Made by a program: the position numbers and the translations under genes
NCBI GenBank assembly: GCA_903856555.1
Contig: CAIOCC010000175.1
Coordinates: forward strand, 1-23,181
DNA length: 23,181 nt
DNA from: an uncultured Bacteroidota bacterium
GTDB lineage: Bacteria; Bacteroidota; Bacteroidia; UBA7662
Direction: 5' to 3'
Part shown: positions 1 to 6,698 of the stretch, in pieces
How positions within the stretch are numbered: the first letter of the stretch is position 1
Layout: every line of letters begins with the position of its first letter
The notes under the pieces: generated by a model
Told to the model about the DNA's origin: nothing
What the model saw: the letters and a program-made list of their open reading frames with translations, nothing else
Databases searched by the model: none

Positions 1-89
1 ACTTGTGGCAGTTGGCGCAGGATATTCGCTCATCCGTTGCGATGGAATTTGGGATTGACTTGGAGCCAGAGGTCAACCCTGTTCTTTGA
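1..89 (+). CDS. murB: UDP-N-acetylmuramate dehydrogenase (MurB), C-terminal end only
   Basis: Only the last 28 codons lie in the window, in the frame that starts at base 3 and ends with TGA at 87-89. The tail contains the pattern FGIDLEPEVN preceded by LAQDIRSSV. This closely resembles the C-terminus of MurB, where a helix with V..kFGi.LEPEV closes the protein. MurB is the cytoplasmic FAD- and NADPH-dependent enzyme that reduces UDP-GlcNAc-enolpyruvate to UDP-MurNAc in peptidoglycan precursor synthesis. The gene converges on the LD-carboxypeptidase gene with only 8 bp between the stop codons and no visible hairpin terminator. The identification rests on a short tail, so the bases to the left of the window would settle it. 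Confidence 0.7.
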   Translation, partial: LWQLAQDIRSSVAMEFGIDLEPEVNPVL

Positions 90-97
90 ACCCTTTT

Positions 98-1108
98 TTA
101 GGAATTCAGCAAATACAACCCTTGAGGGTTGATGCGGACCTTAACGCCCAGGGGTAATGGGAAATTTCGCAGGCCATGCCCAAAGGGCAACCCAAACAAG
201 ACCGGCACGCCGAGGTTCTGGGTTCGTTCGTAGGCAATACCGATCGGTTCCTGGCCATGAGGCACGGAATGGTCCTTGATGTCGGTAAAATCACCCAACA
301 AAATAGCTTTGACCTTGTCGAGATGGCCGCTACGCCGCAAGGCCAACCACATGCGATCCAGATGGTAGCGGTATTCATCAATGTCCTCGGCCAATAGGAG
401 AAGGTCACGGTGGACAGGCAAGGAATTGGAACCTAACAAACTATAGATCACCGATAAATTTCCCCCATAGAGGTAGCCTTCCACGGTGTTGGAGGATGGT
501 TTGCCAGTCGGCCAGCCAAACATGGGGGCCGTTGGTTGGTTATGACCGCTAGGAATGGTGGGAGACTGAAGTGATTCTGCTTGGTTGGCAAAGGCAATGT
601 AGGGGATACCAGGTTGGCGGAAACCTCCCTCCAGCAGGGCCAAGGTGAGCTCCCAGCTTTGGATTCCCCATTCGGTGGTGTTGAATTGAAAGGGCATGGG
701 GCCGTGGAGGCCGGCAACCCCGGTATGGGCCAGTGCATGATTCAGAATGGCTGTGGAATCGCTGTAACCACAAAGCCATTTGGGAGAACGGCGAAGGGCC
801 GACCAATCCACCAGGTCCAAAATCCGTGCCGCACCGTAGCCACCGCGGGCCATAAAAAGGGCCGCTATATCGGTACGATTCAGAAAGCCCTGAAGGTCAG
901 CTGCTCTTTCTTCATCGGTTCCGGCCAATTGATGTTTGAATTGACCAATGCTAAGTCCGACTTCGACTTCGAAGCCTCGGCGTTCCATCCATTCAACCCA
1001 TGCCCTGATTTGATCGTATTCAACGCCTCTCGAAGGCGCGACCAAGCCAACGGTGTCGCCTTTGCGCAAAAAGGGCGGGACGAGAAAGGATTCGATGGAG
1101 GCCGGCAT
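98..1108 (-). CDS. ldcA: Muramoyl-tetrapeptide LD-carboxypeptidase, peptidase family S66
   Basis: The 336-residue protein matches the LD-carboxypeptidase family. These enzymes cut the terminal D-alanine from murein tetrapeptides during peptidoglycan recycling, normally in the cytoplasm. The N-terminal part has the family opening LRKGDTVGLVAPSR (about residues 15-27). It also has ARGGYGAARILD (87-98) and the nucleophile motif GYSDST with Ser116. The second half carries LLLAEDIDEYRYHLDRMW, which holds the expected glutamate, and GLPFGHG, which holds the expected histidine, so the Ser-His-Glu triad seems intact. I chose the ATG at 1108 because an upstream start would run into rlmB, and the family homology begins soon after this Met. 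It lies 19 bp after the rlmB stop, as the last gene of a GT117-rlmB-ldcA transcription unit. No signal peptide is visible. Confidence 0.9.
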   Translation of the reverse strand: MPASIESFLVPPFLRKGDTVGLVAPSRGVEYDQIRAWVEWMERRGFEVEVGLSIGQFKHQLAGTDEERAADLQGFLNRTDIAALFMARGGYGAARILDLVDWSALRRSPKWLCGYSDSTAILNHALAHTGVAGLHGPMPFQFNTTEWGIQSWELTLALLEGGFRQPGIPYIAFANQAESLQSPTIPSGHNQPTAPMFGWPTGKPSSNTVEGYLYGGNLSVIYSLLGSNSLPVHRDLLLLAEDIDEYRYHLDRMWLALRRSGHLDKVKAILLGDFTDIKDHSVPHGQEPIGIAYERTQNLGVPVLFGLPFGHGLRNFPLPLGVKVRINPQGLYLLNS

Positions 1109-1127
1109 TGGATTCCGGAAAGTTGGA

Positions 1128-1922
1128 TTAGGTACGGCTTCTTTGCAAATGGCACTCAAAGAGTAGGATGCCACCGGCCACCGAAACATTCAATGAACCG
1201 ATCGACCGGGCTCGAGCCGGCATCGGTATACGAAGCAAGGCATCGCAGCGCCGAAGGGTATCCGGGCTGAGTCCCTGGTCTTCGGCTCCCAAAACCAAAG
1301 CCAACGGTCCTGAAAGATCTTGATCACGGCCCAAGTCTTTGCCTTTTTCGCTGGCTCCCATAATTCGGAATCCGCTATTGGCTAGGTAACGCAGGGCATC
1401 TGGCAAGGAAAGGGTACGGCAAACCGGTAACAATTCCAAGGCACCCGCGCTGGCCTTGATGGCATCCGGCGTGACTTGGGCGTTGTCCAGGCCGGGAATC
1501 AACAAAGCATCCGCTCCCAAACACCAAGCGGATCGGGCCAGGGCCCCCAAATTGCGGACATCCGTGATCCCATCGCTGACCACCAAAAGCGGGGACTGCC
1601 CTTGGTCAAAGGCGGATTGGACCCATTCTTCCAAGGTATGGTAGGCAATCGGCGAAGCCTGAGCCACAATTCCCTGATGATTGCCGGGACAAAGTTGTTG
1701 CAATTTCTCAGGCGGAACTTCCTGAACGGGCACCAAGCGTTGACGGGCTTCGCGAAGCAAACCGAGCACAGCCGGATCCTTTTTGCCGCGCTGAACCCAT
1801 ATGCGATTGATTTCTTGGCCTGAATCCAAGAGAACTTCGACAGCATGCACCCCTGGGCGCAGATCGGCCGAGGATTTAAAACCTCCCCCGCTACGGCCCC
1901 TGTACCCTCGGTCTCTGATCAT
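1128..1922 (-). CDS. rlmB: TrmH/SpoU-family RNA 2'-O-methyltransferase, RlmB type
   Basis: The 264-residue protein is a SpoU-type, SAM-dependent 2'-O-ribose methyltransferase with a trefoil-knot fold. After a short basic, Gly/Arg-rich N-terminus comes the RlmB-like substrate-binding domain opening GVHAVEVLLDSG (about residues 24-35). The three SPOUT motifs follow: DGITDVRNLGALARSA (117-132), LVLGAEDQGLS (209-219) and IPMPARARSIGSLNVSVAG (232-250). RlmB methylates G2251 of 23S rRNA. The N-terminal domain and length favour RlmB over a tRNA TrmH, but other rRNA targets cannot be excluded. It starts 6 bp after the stop of the GT117 gene, so the two are probably co-transcribed. Confidence 0.88.
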   Translation of the reverse strand: MIRDRGYRGRSGGGFKSSADLRPGVHAVEVLLDSGQEINRIWVQRGKKDPAVLGLLREARQRLVPVQEVPPEKLQQLCPGNHQGIVAQASPIAYHTLEEWVQSAFDQGQSPLLVVSDGITDVRNLGALARSAWCLGADALLIPGLDNAQVTPDAIKASAGALELLPVCRTLSLPDALRYLANSGFRIMGASEKGKDLGRDQDLSGPLALVLGAEDQGLSPDTLRRCDALLRIPMPARARSIGSLNVSVAGGILLFECHLQRSRT

Positions 1923-1928
1923 AAGGAT

Positions 1929-4928
1929 CTAGGAGCCCAAGGCTGTAAGGCGCTTCTGGAAACCTTCGGCCAAGGAACCTTGACCAAAACTTTGCGACAA
2001 GCGGACCATTTCATTCATCACCGCCCTGGCGGCTTGTTCATCCCGTTCGTAGAAGCTTCGTTGTTCACCTCGTAGCGAAGCAAAATAAATCGCTTCGGAT
2101 TCGTAGGTGTCAAAAAACTCCTTGGCCAGGCGATTGGCCTTGGCTGGAGCGCCCGCTCGGTGATAAAACTCTACCATCTGATAATTGTAGGGGAGGTAGG
2201 TGATTTTGTGATTGGGCATTTCGGTATCGCACAAATCCAGAACCCGAACGGCATCCTCGTTCCGGCCAGTCAAAAGAAGATTCTCAACCAAGCGCATCGC
2301 ATTGCTACGCAGGTTGATGGTCATACGGTTGGTTTCAGGGTCAATGTAAATTTCCTCCTTCATCCGACCCCAGCGGAATTTCTTGGTGAAATTTTCAAGC
2401 ATGATATCCACGGCGGTTTGGGATGGCATGCCTTGATTGGCAGGAACTCGGAACGGAGTCAGGCGATAAACCAAGCCCTCTAATCGGAAATAATCTTCGA
2501 GTCCTAGGTATTGTTCGGAACCCATAGAAACCGTCCAGCAAACCGGCCTTTTCCAGCGATTCTGAGCTAACAAGTCCATGATTATCAAGTCATTCTTCAT
2601 GACTCCGTTGCGGGCAAAGGTCCATTCGATACTTTGAGGGGCACGGGATGAGTCCGATGTTGTAACAGCGCCCTGCGCCATGGCGTTTTGAAGATTCACT
2701 GGCAGCGAAAAGTTCTGAGTAGGGAAATAATTGATCATGGTCCCGCTCTGTGTTGGGAGTTTAGCCGAAGGATCGTCGCTTGCCATGAATTGAACCAATT
2801 GCTCTAGGTCGTAGTAACCTTGGAGCTTGCGGTCAAAAAACGGCAGGTAATCCCGAGTGCCCATAGCGATTTTGTCTTGGGCGATGCTCAGGGGGATGGC
2901 CTCGCTTTGGTTCATGCTCTTACGCAGATGGTCAATATACCAATCCGTTCCCAACAAACTCAGGTTAACAACACGCACATCGGAGCGGATTCCTTCGACT
3001 TCTTGAGCATACCACAAAGGATAGGTATCGTTATCGCCCATGGTAAAGAGAATTGCATTGGGCGGGCAGGATTCCAAATAATTCACGGCGATATCCCGGG
3101 CGGTGAATTTACCAGAACGATCATGGTCATCCCAGTTCTGAGCGCCCATGATGGCGGGAATCCCTAGACCAGCAACAACTGCCAACGGTGCCGCAAGGGC
3201 AGGGCTCAATCGGCTCCCAACCAAACGACCCAGCGCCATGACACCCAGTCCGATCCAAATGGCGAACGCATAGAACGAACCAACATAGGCGTAGTCCCGT
3301 TCGCGCGGTTGCAATGGCTCAAAATTCAGGTAGATAACAATCGCGATTCCGGTCAGTAAGAAGAGCAGAAAAACGGTCCAGGCATCTCCTTTGGCTTTCT
3401 TGAAATGATACCAAAGACCAAGCAGGCCTAGCAGGAGGGGCAATCCAAAATACGTATTGCGGGCTTTGTTGCCTTTGCGATGCGCGGGCAGTTTGGCCGA
3501 GGGTCCAACGCGGGATTCATCCAGGGCCTCAATTCCACTAATCCAGTTCCCTTTTTCAAAATCCCGACCGTGTCCCTGAATGTCGTTTTGACGTCCCACA
3601 AAATTCCATAGGAAATAACGCATGTACATGTGCCCTAACTGGTAGGTGAACAAGAAATTCATGTTGTCGGAGAAGCGGGGCTTTTCGCCATCTTTCAAAT
3701 CAAGCCAGGATTTGTAAAAATCAATATGCCGCTGCTGGGTACCAGCGCGTTTGTAGGCCCTGGGCAAAAAGGTGTTTTGAGTTGGATCGTAAATCGGAAT
3801 AATGTCGCGACCGGCTTCGACATAGTTGTTGGGCCCTTTGCGGTATTTCATGGGTCCTTCTTCTTGGTCTACCACTTCGGCGGTGAAATAAGGTCCCGTT
3901 AACAAAGGGCGATCGCCGTATTGTTCACGGTTGATATAGGATAACAACGAAAAAATATCCGATGGTTTGTTCATGTTGATCGAGGGATCGGCATGGGAGC
4001 GGATCACAATCATGCTGTAGGAAGAATACCCGATGACTACGAAGGCGGTACCCAGCAAGAGTTGGTTCAAAAGGACTCTGCCTGTGCGGTGGGTATGGGC
4101 GATACCCCAAGCCAGGCCACCCACAAAAAGAAGGGCAAAAGCCCAGTTTCCAGATCCAAAAGGCAGCCCCATGCTATTGACGGCTAGGAGCTCAAACTTG
4201 GAGGCTAGGGTGGGCAATCCTGGGATAATTCCGTACTGAACCAAGGCCAGCACACCGACCGACCCCAGAAGACTCACAACAACACCGCGCGGTGTGGGTG
4301 TGTTATGGCGCAGGTAGACTACCAAGCAAATCGCCGGAATCGCCAACAAGTTCAGCAAGTGGACACCGATGGACAGGCCCATCAAATAGGCAATCAATAA
4401 TAGCCAACGATCGGCATAGGGCTCATCGGCAACGCGCTCCCATTTCAAGACGGCCCAGAAAACAACCGCTGTGAAGAAAGATGAATACGCATAAACTTCA
4501 CCTTCGACGGCTGAGAACCAAAAGGAGTCCGAAAAAGTATAAGCCAGAGCACCCACCAAGCCGGAACCCATCACCAACCAAAGGGAGGAGCCGGTAAGGC
4601 TTTGTTGCTCTTTTTCGACCATTTTTCGGCCCAGAGCCGTAATCGTCCAAAACAAAAAGAGAATGGTGAACCCCGAGGTGAGTCCGCTCAAAAAGTTGAC
4701 CGACCAAGCGACGTTTTCGGGGCTACCGGCCAAAAGTGTGAAAAGGCGCCCCGTTAGCATAAAGAAAGGGGCCCCGGGGGGGTGCATAACCTGCAATTTG
4801 AAACAGGCCGAAATAAATTCACCGCAGTCCCAAAAGGAAGTGGTTGGTTCCAGGGTGAGGGTGTAAACAGCCGTCGCAAAGGCAAAAACCAACCATCCCA
4901 AGAGGTTGTTAATTTTCTGGTAGCTCAT
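1929..4928 (-). CDS. DUF2723 / GT117-family polytopic membrane glycosyltransferase
   Basis: A 999-residue GT-C-like membrane protein of the DUF2723 family, now grouped with human TMEM260 as GT117. TMEM260 is an O-mannosyltransferase; the donor and acceptor of the bacterial proteins are less certain. The N-terminus has a membrane helix (about residues 10-26), then the family signature TTSFWDCGEFISAC (29-42), whose acidic residues Asp34 and Glu37 sit where GT-C enzymes place catalytic acids, and HPPGAPFF (49-56). Many hydrophobic helices follow up to about residue 600. A C-terminal soluble, probably periplasmic domain begins near the conserved GDNDTYPLWY (about residue 630). The length is typical of Bacteroidota members. 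It is the first gene of a unit with rlmB and ldcA. The ATG at 4928 follows an A/G-rich leader, and a near-consensus -7 element lies 18 bp upstream. Confidence 0.88.
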   Translation of the reverse strand: MSYQKINNLLGWLVFAFATAVYTLTLEPTTSFWDCGEFISACFKLQVMHPPGAPFFMLTGRLFTLLAGSPENVAWSVNFLSGLTSGFTILFLFWTITALGRKMVEKEQQSLTGSSLWLVMGSGLVGALAYTFSDSFWFSAVEGEVYAYSSFFTAVVFWAVLKWERVADEPYADRWLLLIAYLMGLSIGVHLLNLLAIPAICLVVYLRHNTPTPRGVVVSLLGSVGVLALVQYGIIPGLPTLASKFELLAVNSMGLPFGSGNWAFALLFVGGLAWGIAHTHRTGRVLLNQLLLGTAFVVIGYSSYSMIVIRSHADPSINMNKPSDIFSLLSYINREQYGDRPLLTGPYFTAEVVDQEEGPMKYRKGPNNYVEAGRDIIPIYDPTQNTFLPRAYKRAGTQQRHIDFYKSWLDLKDGEKPRFSDNMNFLFTYQLGHMYMRYFLWNFVGRQNDIQGHGRDFEKGNWISGIEALDESRVGPSAKLPAHRKGNKARNTYFGLPLLLGLLGLWYHFKKAKGDAWTVFLLFLLTGIAIVIYLNFEPLQPRERDYAYVGSFYAFAIWIGLGVMALGRLVGSRLSPALAAPLAVVAGLGIPAIMGAQNWDDHDRSGKFTARDIAVNYLESCPPNAILFTMGDNDTYPLWYAQEVEGIRSDVRVVNLSLLGTDWYIDHLRKSMNQSEAIPLSIAQDKIAMGTRDYLPFFDRKLQGYYDLEQLVQFMASDDPSAKLPTQSGTMINYFPTQNFSLPVNLQNAMAQGAVTTSDSSRAPQSIEWTFARNGVMKNDLIIMDLLAQNRWKRPVCWTVSMGSEQYLGLEDYFRLEGLVYRLTPFRVPANQGMPSQTAVDIMLENFTKKFRWGRMKEEIYIDPETNRMTINLRSNAMRLVENLLLTGRNEDAVRVLDLCDTEMPNHKITYLPYNYQMVEFYHRAGAPAKANRLAKEFFDTYESEAIYFASLRGEQRSFYERDEQAARAVMNEMVRLSQSFGQGSLAEGFQKRLTALGS

Positions 4929-4946
4929 TTCTCTTCAATTTAGCCC

Positions 4947-4954
4947 CGAAAATA
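4947..4954 (-). promoter_or_regulatory. Candidate -7 element for the GT117 gene
   Basis: On the minus strand this reads TATTTTCG, one mismatch from the Bacteroidota sigma consensus TAnnTTTG. It lies 18 bp before the ATG at 4928, nearly the same spacing as the exact matches before ahcY, birA and the prolyl isomerase gene. I see no convincing -33 TTG. It is inferred from sequence and position only. Confidence 0.35.
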
Positions 4955-4977
4955 GGGATAAATGCCCTGAATCGGGC

Positions 4978-4985
4978 TATATTTG
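4978..4985 (+). promoter_or_regulatory. Candidate -7 element for tRNA-Gln
   Basis: TATATTTG exactly matches TAnnTTTG and points toward the tRNA gene, with 64 bp between the element and base 1 of the tRNA. That would leave a 5' leader of about 55-60 nt to be removed by RNase P. No clear -33 TTG is seen 19-20 bp upstream. The rest of 4929-5049 holds no gene I can support. Confidence 0.4.
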
Positions 4986-5049
4986 CCCTCCGTTTACGGA
5001 CCTTGATGGCCCCTAAAAGCCTCTGAGTCTGTCAAAACGGGGACCAAGC

Positions 5050-5122
5050 TGGCCGATGGTGTAATTGGCAACACGTCTGATTTTGGTTCAGAAGAGTCTA
5101 GGTTCGAGACCTAGTCGGCCAA
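5050..5122 (+). tRNA. tRNA-Gln (anticodon TTG)
   Basis: A full cloverleaf can be folded by eye. The acceptor stem is TGGCCGA (5050-5056) with TCGGCCA (5115-5121). The D stem is GTGT/ACAC (5059-5062, 5071-5074) and the anticodon stem is TCTGA/TCAGA (5076-5080, 5088-5092). The loop TTTTGGT (5081-5087) places TTG at positions 34-36. The T arm is CTAGG-TTCGAGA-CCTAG (5098-5114). The U1-A72 first pair is typical of tRNA-Gln. The discriminator is A (5122) and the next bases are CAA, so the 3' CCA is not encoded and must be added by nucleotidyltransferase. Confidence 0.95.
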
Positions 5123-5128
5123 CAAAAA

Positions 5129-5152
5129 GGGCTGCCCGAAGGCAGCCCTTTT
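5129..5152. terminator. Intrinsic terminator, probably bidirectional (tRNA-Gln and ahcY)
   Basis: A perfect 8-bp stem, GGGCTGCC (5129-5136) and GGCAGCCC (5141-5148), encloses the 4-nt loop CGAA and is followed by TTTT. It starts 7 bp after the tRNA. On the minus strand the same element reads GGGCTGCC-TTCG-GGCAGCCC followed by five T, with a C-G closed UUCG tetraloop. It can therefore also stop transcripts arriving from ahcY, whose stop codon is about 115 bp away. Confidence 0.88.
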
Positions 5153-5166
5153 GATTTTCTAGCGTA

Positions 5167-5213
5167 ATCGCGGTCGCCACTGGCATCGCGGTCGCTCATG
5201 GGCATCGCGGTCG
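5167..5213. repeat. Three short direct repeats ATCGCGGTCG
   Basis: ATCGCGGTCG occurs exactly three times, at 5167-5176, 5185-5194 and 5204-5213, spaced 18 and 19 bp. The two right-hand copies share a slightly longer core that begins GGC. The array lies between the terminator and the ahcY stop. The remaining bases up to 5265 hold only a weak 5-bp palindrome (5228-5240) and no gene I can support. Confidence 0.75.
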
Positions 5214-5265
5214 TTGATCGCCGAATCTCCCCTGAGGGGATCCTTCAACAACCAACGCCCTCTGC

Positions 5266-6573
5266 CTAGTAGCGGTACATTTCGGTTTTGAAAGGACCGT
5301 TAAGGCCGACCCCGATATAATCGGCTTGTTCGTTGCTCAGGGTTTCCAGTTCGGCGCCGACCTTCGAAAGGTGCAGGGCAGCGACCTTTTCGTCGAGGTG
5401 CTTGGGGAGGACATACACCTGATTGCTGTAATTACCGGCATTGCTCCACAACTCCATTTGAGCCAAGGTTTGATTGGTAAACGAGTTGGACATCACAAAG
5501 CTTGGGTGTCCCATGGCGCAACCAAGGTTCACCAAGCGACCTTCGGCCAGAACAATGATTTCGCGACCCTCAATGGTATAAACATCGACCTGCGGCTTGA
5601 CCGTGTACTTGGAGTCGCCATGATTTTTGTTCAACCAGGCCATGTCAATTTCGTTGTCAAAGTGACCGATATTGCAGACAATGGTTTTGTCTTTCATCTT
5701 ACGAAAGTGCCTATCGGTCACAATGTTACAATTTCCAGTGGCCGTGACAACCATATCAACGCGATCGATAACACTATCCAAGCGTTGAACCTGGTAGCCG
5801 TCCATGGCGGCTTGCAAAGCGCAGATAGGGTCAATCTCTGTAACAATAACACGAGCCCCAGCGCCGCGAAGACTTTCGGCGGTTCCTTTGCCGACATCTC
5901 CGTAACCACAGACGACGGCTACTTTGCCAGCCATCATAACATCGGTTGCACGACGGATCGCATCAACGGCCGATTCGCGACAACCGTACTTGTTGTCAAA
6001 TTTGGATTTGGTAACGGAATCGTTCACATTAATGGCGGGAACCGGCAGGGTGCCTTCGCGCATCCGCTTGTAGAGGCGGGCTACACCGGTGGTGGTTTCT
6101 TCGGAGATACCACGGATGTTGGCGACCATTTCTGGGTAACGATCCAACACCACATTGGTCAAATCTCCTCCGTCGTCCAGGATCATGTTCAGGGGCTGTC
6201 CGCCCTCAAAAGCGTGCAGGGTTTGTTCAATGCACCACTCGTATTCTTCTTCGGTCATGCCCTTCCAAGCGTAGACCGGGATCCCGGCGGCAGCGATGGC
6301 GGCAGCGGCGTGGTCCTGGGTCGAAAAAATATTGCAGGAGGACCAGCTGACTTCGGCACCGAGTTCCTTGAGGGTTTCGATCAAAACGGCCGTCTGAATG
6401 GTCATGTGCAGGCAACCTGCAATGCGGGCACCCTTGAGGGGCTGGGTAGGACCGAATTCTTCACGCAATGCCATCAGGCCCGGCATTTCGGCTTCGGCCA
6501 GACGAATTTCTTTGCGACCCCATTCGGCGAGGGCAATGTCTTTGACTTTGTATTGAGCAACAGCGCTTTCCAT
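5266..6573 (-). CDS. ahcY: Adenosylhomocysteinase (S-adenosyl-L-homocysteine hydrolase)
   Basis: This 435-residue cytoplasmic enzyme hydrolyses S-adenosylhomocysteine to adenosine and homocysteine, which relieves product inhibition of SAM methyltransferases and feeds the methionine cycle. Signatures in order are GCLHMTIQTAVLIETL (53-68), WSSCNIFSTQDHAAAA (77-92), DDGGDLT (133-139), NDSVTKSKFDNKYGCRES (184-201) and the Rossmann NAD site VCGYGDVGKG (221-230). The expected C-terminus ends in YRY. I chose the ATG at 6573 rather than the open frame up to 6594, because a -7 element (6592-6599) overlaps the longer version and the family starts here. The gene is divergent from the bacilliredoxin gene, and its transcript probably ends at the bidirectional terminator at 5129-5152. 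Confidence 0.97.
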   Translation of the reverse strand: MESAVAQYKVKDIALAEWGRKEIRLAEAEMPGLMALREEFGPTQPLKGARIAGCLHMTIQTAVLIETLKELGAEVSWSSCNIFSTQDHAAAAIAAAGIPVYAWKGMTEEEYEWCIEQTLHAFEGGQPLNMILDDGGDLTNVVLDRYPEMVANIRGISEETTTGVARLYKRMREGTLPVPAINVNDSVTKSKFDNKYGCRESAVDAIRRATDVMMAGKVAVVCGYGDVGKGTAESLRGAGARVIVTEIDPICALQAAMDGYQVQRLDSVIDRVDMVVTATGNCNIVTDRHFRKMKDKTIVCNIGHFDNEIDMAWLNKNHGDSKYTVKPQVDVYTIEGREIIVLAEGRLVNLGCAMGHPSFVMSNSFTNQTLAQMELWSNAGNYSNQVYVLPKHLDEKVAALHLSKVGAELETLSNEQADYIGVGLNGPFKTEMYRY

Positions 6574-6591
6574 AGTTTTTGGTTTGGGCCG

Positions 6592-6599
6592 CAAATATA
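6592..6599 (-). promoter_or_regulatory. Candidate -7 element for ahcY
   Basis: The minus strand reads TATATTTG, an exact match to TAnnTTTG, with 18 bp between the element and the ahcY ATG. The implied leader is only about 10-15 nt. No good -33 TTG is seen at the usual distance. The position supports the start at 6573. Confidence 0.5.
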
Positions 6600-6622
6600 C
6601 GATGCCCGCGGTGGGTGCGTTG

Positions 6623-6630
6623 TATTTTTG
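6623..6630 (+). promoter_or_regulatory. Candidate -7 element for the bacilliredoxin gene
   Basis: TATTTTTG exactly matches TAnnTTTG and points right, 68 bp before the ATG at 6699. It would give a leader of about 60 nt that includes the inverted repeat at 6642-6684. A -33 TTG is not evident. Confidence 0.42.
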
Positions 6631-6641
6631 CGTTCGAAGAC

Positions 6642-6684
6642 TGGGTTACCCCGCCGGGGCGATGGGTCTTCTTCCTTTAACCCA
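6642..6684 (+). promoter_or_regulatory. Inverted repeat / structured leader upstream of the bacilliredoxin gene
   Basis: TGGGTTA (6642-6648) is exactly complementary to TAACCCA (6678-6684). Immediately inside the left arm, CCCC (6649-6652) can pair with GGGG (6656-6659) across a 3-nt loop. Alternatives compete: GGG-TTA-CCC (6643-6651), and ACCC (6648-6651) with GGGT (6664-6667). The element ends 14 bp before the ATG. It could be a structured 5' leader or an operator; the sequence alone does not decide. Confidence 0.4.
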
Positions 6685-6698
6685 AAAACAGTTATACC

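Noticed and set aside
581..1270. A 229-codon plus-strand frame over the LD-carboxypeptidase gene
   Set aside because: It is antisense to a clear S66 peptidase and its sequence has no domain character.
5167..5213. Short direct repeats as a CRISPR array
   Set aside because: The repeats are 10 bp with 8-9 bp spacers, far shorter than any CRISPR array, and no cas gene is present.
5228..5240. TCCCCTGAGGGGA as an ahcY terminator
   Set aside because: The stem is only 5 bp and no T-run follows on either strand; the hairpin at 5129-5148 is a far better terminator.
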